Shown one piece after another: positions 1 to 11,400 of a stretch of 64,000 bases of DNA (positions are counted from its first letter, which is position 1; each line of letters starts with the position of its first letter). A program made the translations under genes and the position numbers. The DNA lies in NCBI GenBank assembly GCA_963969365.1, contig OZ017754.1, positions 310,001 to 374,000 on the forward strand. Reading direction: 5' to 3'. Origin of the DNA: Asterochloris sp. CNOR1 (Eukaryota > Chlorophyta > Trebouxiophyceae > Trebouxiales > Trebouxiaceae). A model generated the notes under the pieces. That model did not search any database. It was given only the letters and a program-made list of their open reading frames with translations, and had not been told where the DNA came from.

Positions 1-45
1 GCAATGTCCAGAATTCAGCGACCCTTTGTATGACACCTGCTCCAG

Positions 46-3000
46 CAGGACATCGCATCACAGCTCAACATGCAGGCTCCAGACAGACTGGATCTGGCTG
101 CCAGATTCAGTTCCTCCCTGACTGTGCAGGACCTGCTTCATGAGGTGGACGCAGCCCGTGTGACAGCCTGGGATGCCGGCACCAGGCGGGCCGCCCTGGC
201 TCATGAGGCTGGCCTGGCCGAGGAGCAAGCTGCCGTGGCCAAGCGCCGCATCCCAGAGTTGGAGGCAGAGAAGAAGGCGGCTGCAGCTGCAAGGGTGAGC
301 TGTCCTGGACTGCCTGTGCACAAGCACATGCTGCAGAAGGCACAGTTGTAGGCTGCAGCAGCCGTCAGGGTGAGCTCTTCTTGCGGCCAGGACAAAAGGG
401 AAGAGGCGTACCAGTTGGTTATGATGCTTACGGGCCTGGAGGCAGGTGACAAGACTGCTGCAGCCGCTGTCAGAAGCCTGCACAAGCATATGTGGTCGTG
501 GCAAGAAGTTGACAGTGCATCAACTGACTGATGCGAGTGCCCTGACAACATCTCTCATCCCTGTAGGACTTCAAGGGGGCTGCCAGGCTGTCAGCTGAAG
601 CCAAGGCCTTGGCTGCTGATGCTGAGGCGGCGCTGCAAAAGGCGCACAAGCTCCGTCAGCAGGTAGGCACTGCACCATGCAGGCAGGGGAAGCAAGTCTT
701 GGTGAAAACCTAGTCTGGCCACAGAGTTGCAGCCTCACCCTATTATGACGTTTCTAAGAAGCATTGGGGAGTAGCATGCTGGGCTTCTCCTGCAAGCTTT
801 ACACCTGCAGGCATCTGTGGCTGTCTTGAAGTCTGGGGCCTCTTCATGAGAGATTCCTGCGGGGGCCAGGGAGTGGTTGTTGGCTATCAAATCATGTGTG
901 TAAAGGCAATGTCGCTTGTTTTGTCATTGACAGGTAATACTTAGCCCTGATGGTGTGGAAGAGGCTAGGGCCTGCATGGCAGACCTGATGAGGCCAGTGT
1001 GCACCTTGCTGGCTGTGAAATTCTGTCATCTCAATGGTGCCTGTCGTGCAGAATGCAAAGCTTGAGGCTGCAAGCTTGCAAAGCTGTCAGATGTATTGAA
1101 AATTTGTCCAAGTGGCATCAGGTCAACAACTTGACCCAACTGATGCTGCAACTTTGGGTGGCACAGGCTAAGGCTGCATGCCAATCCTGCCACTGATCTG
1201 CTTGTTTGAAAAGCCAAGCCGAGTGACTGCGCACTGCAGGCCACTTAGCCTGAGGTTGCAGGTTTTGCTTGCTTATTGAGGCCATGTCCGCCTTGCAGGC
1301 TCCAATGGCCTTGTTATAATCCAGCAGCTTGCCCTGCAGGTGGCAGAGGCTGAGGCTGAGGAGCAGGAGAGGGCAGCTCAATTGGCAGAGCAGGCCAACA
1401 CTGTGGCTGCTGTCACACGGGATGCAGCCTTGGCACGATGGCGCCGCCTTAAGGTGGGGCAAGGTTGGAAGTATACAGGACACGGGGGCATTGATGCTGT
1501 GCACGCTGCTGCCAGGGAAGCAGCCATAGCACAGTGGCGGCCCCGTTTCAAATTTGAAGCTAAAGTGCCAACCCTTTTTGCTGCGCAGACCCTACTTGCA
1601 CAAGAGGCCTGAGCTATTGCATAGAAGGAGACAAGCATGCACAGCTGCACTTCACTGTACCTTCTCAACGTTCACCCAACAGTCCACTCCTCGATCACCT
1701 GCAGGTGGGCGCCGAGGATGTGCGGCAGCAGCTGGAGGCTGCTGTGTCGGCTGAGAAGTTTGATGAGGCAGATGCCCTGCAAGAGGAACTGACAGCGACA
1801 GCAGCAGAGGCGGACACTCTGGCTGCAGAGCATGGCTTCACATCATCCGACATGCATGATCTGCAATCCCTGCTGACCCCAACTACGCCCAAATCAGCCA
1901 GGTATGTGACCCATGTCTCAGCTTGGTGCATCTCCTGACATTGATGTTCTCCAGATGCCTTGTGCGCTGAGTGACTCCTGTTACGCCCGAGTCCACGGCA
2001 GCTGAGCTGCTCTACATGAGTGATTTGCACCCAGTTGCAGCGTCTCAACATGCCTGGCTGCACACGTGTGCGCAAGCTGCCGCCTCCGCCTCGCTCAGAC
2101 TGGAGTTGGCAGCTTGCTGTGACTTGTATGCGTGCCAGCCTGACTGATCATTGCTGTGCTTTGTGGTGCGCTGGCAAGGTGCTCTGCCCAGGTGCCTGGT
2201 CAGTTATCGCGCATGCTGCGCTAAGGTGCGCTTGCGAGCACTTGCCAACATACATTGCAGGGGGCGGCAAGCATATGCGAGCAGCACACTCAACTTGGAA
2301 GAGTCTGCATGTCCTTGCTCAGCGAAGCGAGGCTGCTGGTGAAGTGCCTTCCAGCAACAATGGCAAGCATTCAGACACTGCCCAGCTCTTATGATAGTCC
2401 CTGCAGGTCCCTGGACGCAACTGAGCAGGTCCCAGATGCAGACCAGGAGGAGGGGAAGGGGAGTGCTCACTCAGATAGTTCTGCCACCAGCGACAGGGAG
2501 GCTCGGGAGGCGGAGCAGATAGCTCAGGAGCTGCAGGTGGGTTATTAGCACAAGACTGCTTTACCATGAAACGCCCGAGTCTGCATCCTCGGCTGTGAGA
2601 TGTGCTCAAGCACGTGTGGCCACAGGACAGCTGCCATCCTTGATCTTGGCACTGTGCCAGCGTTGAACTTGGGAGCCCGCCAGGTGGCTGCACTTGCTCG
2701 TTGCCATGCATCATGCTGGCATCTGCAGTGTAGTGTTGCACTCAGGCAGCAGCACAGGCCGACAGCCCGGCGTCACTGATCTCAAAGCAGCCTGCACCAA
2801 GCAGGCACTGACCGGGTCACTGCTGGTGCTGCTTGCAGAATCAGACGGACCACTGTCTCATGCTGAGCCTGCAGACCCTCTGGCTCCCTTTGCTGCAGCC
2901 CTAAGCCCTAAGCCCTAAACCTTGAACTAACCCCGCATGCCTGCCTGTCACGTAGTGCTGTGCTTCCCCTGCAGGAGCAGGCAGTAGCTGTCATGCAGGA

Positions 3001-6000
3001 GCAGGTACAGCTGAAGCAGGCAAGCAAAGACATTGCCTGAAGGGCTCCCAGACTTGCTTGCAGGGAGACGTGCACCAGCTTCTGGAGCTCAGCGGGAGGC
3101 GGCAGCTTCCCGTCTCATGCCTTATGTGCTAAACATCACTGCGTCCCAGCCATGACAGGCTGCCTGAGAGACTGACGTGCTGTTTGCAGGACCAGGCAGA
3201 TCAGGCAGAGGACGCCATGCAGGAGCGGGCACAGCAGGCTTGCTTGCAGAACGGGGATGGGGAGGGCAGTGAGGATGGCGCAGCCAGCGAGGTGCAACTG
3301 AGACTGAATGAGCATGGCAACTGCTTCACTGCCTTCATAGGGGAGCTGTGTTGGGCTGTGATGGTTGCTGCAGCCCTGCTTGGTGTCATGCCAACTTGAC
3401 CCCTCCTCCTGGGTGTGAAGAGGTGCTCAGACGGCTAGGGGGCAGCACGCTGTGCGGAGCACGCCTCCTTGCTGCACAGGCTGCCAGCCCAGGCACCCTT
3501 TATGTCGCTCCGCTGGCAGGGCAGGGCGTGCCACAGCAGCATTCGCTGCAGCTGAATGTACCCTTGTTGCTCGACACAGACTGCTGCAATCAGGCTACTT
3601 GCCCGCAGGGGGCAAGGCTTTAGGGTTTAGGGTTTAGGGGGCACACTGTCACACCAGCCACACCCACTGCAACATGATCTTGCCTCGCTGGCGCACCTTC
3701 AAGCTCTCCCTGCAGAGCCTGTCTCTCAGCAGGTCTGCTGCAGGGCAGCGTCCACTTTCTGCAGAGGTCATTGTATGGGCCCAGCCAGTCCCTCACTCTC
3801 TCGGCTGCATCTGCATCATGGGGTCGCCCACGGCCACTTAAGCGCAGGCAAAGCCTGCACTGGGCCAGTGTTCAGGGCAGGTTCCTCTGCAAGATCACAC
3901 TGTGGGGCGGTGCCTTACCCACCCCAGCGCAGGCAATGCAAGCAGCACCAGGAGCACCGGCAACATACCCCTCTGCCTACCTCCCCTGCAGGGTGGAGGC
4001 TCCCATGGCCACTCCAGCGCAGGCAATGCCAGTAGCATCCGCAGCGCCAGTCACGCTGCCACGGACGGCAGCCGCAGCGTGGCCGCCTTCTCGCGCAGCG
4101 CCTTCCGCGACTACCGCATCCCCGAAGGGGACGGCGATGACGCCCACAGTGTCAGGTGAGCTCGGCTGCCTTGCCAAGCAGCTGATACCGCAAGCCAACC
4201 CTCACAAGCAGACCCGAGGGTCACTTGCTAGCCTTGAGGTGCAGTGCTGGAGGCGTCCCAGAGGGGGACAGCAATGATGCACACAGCGTCAGGCATGGTG
4301 TGGCAGCGTTTTGCAAAGTGGCTGGGTCACACTGCGGGCTGAGCTTTTTATGGAGTAGCCGGGCTGCAGTCAAGTAGGGAGGCCCACAGCGTGGCTAGAT
4401 TCTTGCACATCTTACCAGACGAGTCTGGGCAGCTGTCACAGGTTGCCAACATTTGGCTCAGTTTCCAGCAATCACCTTGTCCTTGAGCGACAGCAATAGT
4501 GTCCACAGTGGTGGCAGGGCACGGCTGCTGAGTTCTGTTTGGTTGTGCAAGCCTGCCCAAAGCTGCAAGCCTTGACCTCTCAATGCCCTGCAGGTCTGTG
4601 AGCAGCGTCATCTCCGCATCTCATGCCGCCACCCACGACAGCAAGAGCCACCGCACCTCCAGCACTGTCCTAGAGATGGACTTCAGCATTCCAGACGACA
4701 CCTCCAGCCTCAGATCTGTGGGCAGCACACGCTCAGCAGGCACGCCACCACTCGCATGTCACACCTGCTGGGCCCTTGTAGGATTGCTTGACTGCATACT
4801 GCTTGACAATCTGCTGATGCCTGTGCACCAGGCATCCATGCGCCTTCTCAGAATCAAAACTGTGACCTGTATCCCATGCCGCCAGCAGCTATCTCCTGCA
4901 CTGCTGGCACGAGCATGACTCAAAGAGTTGCTGACCTCTGCAAGACCTCTTGAGTGCCACGAAGGATCTTGCGGCGTGAGCCTGACATTGCCAACCGTAG
5001 CAGCATCAGTGAGCACAGTGCTGGGCCTGATGCAGGCACTGCTGCAAGGCTGCTGCCCATTACAAACATTGCCACCACTGATACGCCCAGGACTGCGTTC
5101 CATGCAGGCACTGCTGGTACGGGGGTGACGCTACCCTCCTCCATCTCCGGGCAGGCACGTGGGGCGGCCAGGGGCGCTGGGCCAGGCATGCACCCAGGGC
5201 TGCTGTCGACCTCCCCCCGGGGAGCGCTGCTGGCAGGGGCGCGATCAGGGTCCTTTGGAACAGGTGGGACATAACACTGGGGTGCTCAGCTGATGCTCAG
5301 CAGGTCTACTCTGAGCGAGTCATTCTTGAGGGCTGCTCCCAGGTGCCTACAACATCATAGCTGACCATGAGCCCGCGCACATCACAATGTGCTGCTTACC
5401 TGTGCCTGCAGCACCAGGATCTCAAGATTGCCACATCCTCATGCACATCACCACACCCTGGCTTCCTGCAAAAGCAGTTTTCCATCAAGAGGAATGGCCG
5501 AGGGTGCTGCCAACAGGGGAGGCTGCAAGCCAGCAGGGGGAGGCAGAATCCCAAGTGTGGCCCCCAGGTCACTTGCAGTAGCCAACACCCCACAAACATC
5601 AGACCACGCTAGCCCTCTGTACCTGCAGGGTCAGTGTCAGGGTCGATGGCAGCGGCAGAGGATGCGGGCTTGCTCGAGACCGCAAGCCAGCAGGGGGAGG
5701 CGGGCCCTCAGATGCAGCGCGAGGCAGGGCCCCACTTCCATGCCAGGCACCCTGGCCGCAGGATGATGGAGGCTCGCAAACGCAGCTTTGATGCTCTCAG
5801 CGAGGCAAGCTGCATGGTGGTGCTGCAGTGGGGTGGCAAGGGCTGTTTGACGCCCTGGGCAAGCAACAGCAACAGCTCATGGCAAGCCAACAACTTCAGT
5901 TTACGAGCTTGCAGTCGCAATTTGATGCACACAGCAAGGCAACGAGATTGACGTGCAGGCAGCTTGCATTCTGGCGGACCAGTCCACGTCAGGGGCTGTG

Positions 6001-6858
6001 CTCTGCCCTGGTGATGTATACCTGCAGGCGCAGCATGGCTGCTCTCGACAAGGCAGGATGATGTTGATGCTGCACTTGGGTGTGCTGACTGCAAGCTGTT
6101 GTGAGGAAGCTGCGCCTAGATCAGCTTTCCTTCAAATACACTCCGAAAAGCAGTCACCAGCTAAGTGTGCAACCTGCTGATAGTGCTTCTGCCCCCTGTG
6201 CAGATGTTCTGCTGGCCTGAATTACAGTCCAATAGCAGGCTGGTGACATCAATGTAACAACGTTCATTATCCCCAAACACATCCGGCATTGACTTTTATC
6301 TTGCAGGTCAGCGAGGCAGAGAGTGAAAACACTGTCGCGGGGGCAGCTGGTGCTTACACTGTAGACAGCAACAGCACAGCGGCACCCCGAGACCTGCCAG
6401 CTCAACATCAGGAGGCCTCGCAAGCACACGGTGAGCACATGTGCTGCTGCTGTTTCGACAACAAGCCCACAGCGCTGGCTCATTGCAGACGGGACAAAAG
6501 GCAGTGCCGTCTCAGTGATGCGCAGGCTGCTTACGTTTCCAATGAGCTCTGCAATCCTGCTGTCCACTGCACAGGCTTAGAGGAAAGGGCTTCTGGCAGC
6601 GTGGATGACCAACAGACTACTGAGGGCCGTGCACAATCGGCCAACATGCATGACGCGCGGCACAGAAGTGCTGCTGAGACGCACAGCGCGGCAGGCACTG
6701 CGACAGATGCTGGCAGTACACAGCAGAACAGCTTGAACTCCGATGATGTACTCGATGACCTGGCTGGGGAGGATGATGCTGCAGAGCTAGCAGAGCCAGA
6801 CAAGCAGCACGATCCCCCTCCAAGTGACATGTTTGCTGGCCTGTCTCTCTCAGGCTGA
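46..6858 (+). CDS. Coiled-coil protein with UVR-like motifs (5' end outside window)
   Basis: Not a family I recognise. Twelve exons were inferred: 46-294, 567-662, 1340-1453, 1705-1901, 2407-2536, 3190-3291, 3992-4155, 4594-4757 (3' end doubtful), 5108-5263, 5629-5804, 6307-6430 and 6575-6858. They give an open frame of about 651 residues ending in TGA. The frame is open leftwards to an acceptor-like AG at position 45, so an upstream exon probably lies outside the window. The N-terminal half is charged, Ala/Glu-rich coiled coil. It contains two UVR-like helical pieces, RDFKGAARLSAEAKAL near residue 83 and EKFDEADALQEEL in the 1705 exon. The middle is Ser/Gly/Ala-rich. The C-terminus is acidic and ends DMFAGLSLSG, like the short linear tails of trafficking adaptors, but that is only a resemblance. 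The 5804 donor is either GC or a GT a few bases later. Confidence 0.6.
2899..2919. repeat. Interstitial telomere-type repeat, CCCTAAR x3
   Basis: Three consecutive 7-base units, two CCCTAAG and one CCCTAAA, lie in an intron of the leftmost gene. The motif is the plant/trebouxiophyte telomere unit in C-strand orientation. A G-strand counterpart lies about 700 bases downstream at 3619-3639. Confidence 0.7.
3619..3639. repeat. Interstitial telomere-type repeat, TTTAGGG x3
   Basis: Three perfect TTTAGGG units in the next intron of the same gene, opposite in orientation to the CCCTAAR tract at 2899-2919. The two tracts flank the 3190-3291 exon. Confidence 0.8.
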
Positions 6859-7438
6859 CTGAAAATAAATTAGGTGGCTCAATATGTCTGCCAACCAATG
6901 TAGACACGCTAATGACTACATGCCATGCTCCGATATGCCTCAACAATGCTTTGATTGGCCATGAAGGCACTGAACGCATGTGCTGGGTGATGGTCCTTTT
7001 CCAAGCAAACAGTGTGCCATAATCATTCATACTGAAGATTTCACACCTGCTGGACCAGATGAGAAAAAATGGGACCAGGAATATGCTGGATGGACACAGG
7101 CGCCTTGCTCTGATCAGCCCCTTTCATGTCAGTTGGCCAGAGGCGAAACATCAGTTGTGCTTACCAACAGTTGCCATGTACAAATTGGGGCACATCTCAT
7201 TGCAAACAATACCAAGCAGAGGCCAAACATGTCTGTAAGGGCAGCTGCCCTGCTTCCTCTGTCTCCATCCCTTCAGATGACCATTCGCCGCCACAGGTGG
7301 CTGTTACACGATCAGCCTGCCCAAACCAGCCAGCGCTGACGAACGACAGCTCTGGCAACCAGCAGGCCGCGGCTTCGGCCTGCTCTTCAGCACTAAGGTG
7401 CTGCCTTATTGGCCTGGACTTGTGCCTGGCACGTCGCC
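6859..7438. other. Intergenic spacer, no gene seen
   Basis: This spacer lies between two convergent genes that end at 6858 (+) and 7439 (-). Open frames here have no splice context or recognisable composition. I see no RNA gene or repeat. Confidence 0.5.
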
Positions 7439-8351
7439 TTACTCCACCGCATAGATGTCTGGCAGGTTGCCTCCCATGCTGTCCCGCAGTGCAGCCTCCA
7501 GCATGCTCTTGAAATCTTGGGGCCCTTTAGCTAACTTGGCGAGGTTCGGCAGCCCTCCCTCCCCAGCCTGTGGAGGGCTGCTGCCTGCTATCTCCCCAGA
7601 GAGGCCGCTGCCTTGAAATGTCAGGTCTGTGCCTGTGTCTGTCTGCTGCGCCTTGCTCTGCAAGCGGGCTGGACTCTGCAGCACCAGCAAATCAAGTTCA
7701 GTGTGACTGCTCCAACAATAACAGGACCTGCCTGTCATGTGCTGTCCCTGGCCCCCTGAGAAGCCACCACATCCCGCACATAACCTGGGCATACATCAAT
7801 GCAGCACCCTGGAGACACCCCCTGCAGAGCAGTCACCTCAGAGGGTGAGGTGGGCCCTTGCAGAGCCTCAATAGAGGCCTGCAGAGCATCTGCCGGGGGC
7901 GCAGGTGAGGCAGGCTGCTGCCTTTCCTCTACATGTGGCGAGCCATCCCCACGCTGGTCCTCCTGAGCGCTGGCAGGCTGCTGCTCAGCCAGGCTGGGGT
8001 CAAGGATGCTGCCCAGTCCAGCTGTGTGGTCCTGCAGGTAGGCTGCTGAGCCAAAGATGTGTGGCAATGGCGCACTGGCCCGGGGCTTGGGTTCCAGCAG
8101 AGATTCTGCAGCCAATCGCAGGGCTTCTGCATACTTTGGGCGCACAACCTGCAGGGGGAGAAAGGGTCTGGCTGCATTGGGGGCATGTTCTCTGGAAACA
8201 TGGCCACGCCATGGCGACTTGCCACCTTGATAAAGGCGTCTGGAGTGAGCTTGCTGGGAGACCTGCTGACAGATCTGCCCCTGATGCCCTGGGTGAACTG
8301 GTAAGGACTTGCAGCATCCTGCAGCAGGTCAGAGTCCAGCCAGTTTGCCAT
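7439..8351 (-). CDS. Unrecognised 224-residue protein, three exons
   Basis: Three minus-strand exons, 8351-8226, 8148-7837 and 7675-7439, join in phase 0 to 225 codons ending in TAA. The donors are GTGGCA and GTGACT and both acceptors are CTGCAG. The N-terminus begins MANWLDSD and then has a basic Ser/Arg stretch. The middle contains an amphipathic helix (KYAEALRLA), followed by a low-complexity Gln/Pro/Ala region. The C-terminus (DFKSMLEAALRDSMGG) also looks helical. I see no signal peptide, membrane segment or enzyme motif and do not recognise the family. The start lies 104 bases from the RWD gene start on the other strand, so the two probably share a promoter. The splice model rests on signals and phase only. 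Confidence 0.5.
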
Positions 8352-8455
8352 GCAAGAATTTTGTTTCCAGGTCAAACATTTTTTCAAAACTCTTAGGCTA
8401 GGTTCGGGGCTGATTGTCGAGCTCGCCACAATCTCTAATAACACCAAACTGCACA

Positions 8456-11400
8456 ATGACAGACTATGCAGGAGAGCAGGAGATGGAGATCCAAGCCATG
8501 GAGTCCATTTTAGGAGATGACTGGACAGGTGCAGGCTCTCTGATGCCTCTGTCACTCATTCAAGGCCCTCCCAATGTTGCTGTGAATGAAGCCTGCTCCC
8601 TATGCACCTGCACTGTCTGAGATCTGCTGGCTGCTGCAGTGGTGGATGGACCCAGCCCCTCAGGCTGGCCAGACAGCGCAACTTGCTGGCGTGTGCCAAT
8701 CTTAGCTGCTGAGGAACACGCAGAGGCTGGCCCTACTCCAGGCAAGCGACACAAGGCTTCAGCAGGCATGAACAGGACAGTTGCAGCACGTGCTTTGCTC
8801 GTCCCCTGATGGAAGAGGCCACCTTGCTGGGTGACAGAGGGCTATGGCTGTCAGTGACGACAGGGGACAGCAATGGAACCTGCCGTGGTCAAACAGATAT
8901 TCTGCACGGGCTGGGCTCGCGCATGTATGATGTATCAATTGAGACGCTGGAGCGACGTGCTGGGAAGTTGCTTGGGAGGAGGCCCAAAAGGTCGCCGGCC
9001 TGGCTCATGGCAATCTACTTGACAGTCCACTTCTCAGGCTAAGGCATTGAGACAGTATGCCCCGTCAGGTTAAGGCACTGAGACAGTGTCTTGTTCATGC
9101 AGCCTGCTGCGACCTACTCCTGGCTCACACGGCGTCCTACCCTGACGAGGCGCCGTTGGTGAAGATCAGCAAGTGAGTACACCGTCCTGCAGCCCAGCCT
9201 TGAGCCCTGACTCCCGCTCACATGCATGAGTCCTCCAGAAACCTAGATGTATCACCAACCAGCCTGCATGCCATTGCGTGGGTTTTGAGCAGTGTCAGCA
9301 GGTGCTGCTTTGCCAAGATGACCTTGGGGCCCTGCCAAGTTGCTTTCAAATCCCCAGCTGTCCAATCACACCAGGCTGTGCAGCGGGGCATGCACAGCTG
9401 GCTGAGCACCAACACCAATGCGCCGCCATCGCTTTGTTCCTGCCCTGTCCCACCCTGACAGGGCCTCAGCAGCTAGGTCATGCACAACCGCCTGATCGCT
9501 GCACTCTGCGTACCAGCAGCCCCTGACTTCCCTTCGCCTGCTGCAGCATTCAGGATCTGAGCAACCAGGAGGGATTAGGGCCTGCTTTCTACCTGCCAAA
9601 TAGCTTTTACCACTGCTTGAATTCAGGGTCTAAGCAGACCTGGATGGAGTGGGCCTGCTCTCTATCAGCTAATGGGTCCTGCCTGTGCCTAATAACCCCT
9701 GCTCTCTGGCCAGCTGCAGCGTTCAGGGCCCCAGCAGCTTGGTCATGCACAGCCATCTGAGCACTGCCCTGCCGTGCACCAACTGCCCTCCACCTCTCGT
9801 CCCCTGCCGCAGCATGCTCCACAACCCAGAGATTGACAGCCAGCTGTGCTCTTGAAGCACATCTTTCAAGCAAGCCCCAACACCCTTTGTGTTCTGCTGC
9901 AGCGTTCAGGGCCTCAGCAACCAGGAGGTGGCAGCTCTGCAGAGCCTCATACAGGAGCAAATAGAAGCCAACCTTGGCATGGCCATGCTGTACACCCTCG
10001 TCAGCGCAGCACAGGAGTGGATGCGGGACAAGGTGAGGGGCTTCTGCTGCAAATGCCATGAGCACTGCTTGATGCTGTACACCATTGTTGGAGCACCAAA
10101 GAAACAGATTGGGGAACAATGTGAGGATGGTGGACTAGGGGTTGTGAGGAGAGTGCAGCAGCTGTCGAGCGCTGCTCAACGCCTCAAACCATCATCAGCG
10201 CAGCACATTGGATGCGGCGCAACGTGGGAAGTGGCCCAACGTGGGAAGGTGCATGGCGCTGTCTGGCACCTGTGTAGCTGTTCCTCAGGCCAGATGCAAC
10301 GGCACGCCGTATGCAGGAGCAGGTATTGGATCAACTACACCTCGCACAGATCAAGGAGTGTGTGCCGTCACACCTATGTCTGCAGAGCCCTCAGTCGCAT
10401 TGATGAACAAAGTGCAGTCTTGTGACAGAGCATGAGGAGTGCAGGCCTGTGAGAGGGCTTGAAGGTTGGAGCCTTATGACAGAGCCTGTGCTTCTCCTGC
10501 CTGGCCTCTGGCATCAGCTCAACCGTGGTTTAGCTGTCAAGTAGCAGGCTGGCGCTTCAGCAATCCATCACTGATCCCAACAAGCAATGCAACCCAACCC
10601 CATGGCAGGAGGCGTCTCTGTAAATGGTTATCATGTCTGACCCTCAGACATGATTAATATGTCTGAGGGCTGGCAGTTCAGCAGAGAACCTGGCACCCAT
10701 CCCTTGCAAAAGGTGCCATGCTTCAAAAGTTAGAACTCCAGCAGACCTGTCAATTGCCTTTGAAGAGGTCAAAGAGCAGGCGCTTTGGCAACGCTTATGC
10801 TTGCCCTTATGGGCCTGACCCAAGTCACCCTTGTTTGCTCTGCTGCAGGCCGGTGCTTCAACAGAGCCCATCGTTGACCCCAAGCAAAGCAGCACAGCCA
10901 TTCTGTAGCATGCCTCAATGATCACAAGTGCCTTCCTGCAGGCTGGTGCTTCATCAAGGTCCCATCACTGCCACCCCAAGGAAGGCAAAGGGCAGGCGCC
11001 CATGCAGCAACTGTGCTTGCCCTCTTTGGCGCTGACCCGAGTCACCCTTGTTGGCGCTGCAGCAGGCGTCTCTGACGGCAAGGCCCATGCCTGCTGGGTG
11101 GCGCTGCATCAGAGCCCCTCACTGACCGCAAGCAGCAGAGCAGCGCAGCCACGCTGTAGCAGGCGTCACTGAGAAGGGGTCCCATGCCTGCAGGTGGGCG
11201 CTTCATCAGAGCCCGTCATCGACCCCGAAGAGGCCAAGAGGAGGGCAGTGGAGGCAGAGGAGGCCCGGCTCGCAGCCCAGAGGGCACATGGGACAATGGT
11301 CACCCAGGAGACCTTTGTCGAGTGGAGGCACTGGTTTGACAAGGAGCAGGCGGCAGAGGCCGGGTGAGTGTCTCTGCTCTCTGGTTAAAGCAGGTGGCTG

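Noticed and set aside
2975-3004. Ten-codon micro-exon (EQAVAVMQEQ) flanked by CTGCAG and GTACAG in the leftmost gene
   Set aside because: It is similar to the start of the next exon (DQADQAEDAMQERAQ), so it is better explained as an echo of that junction.
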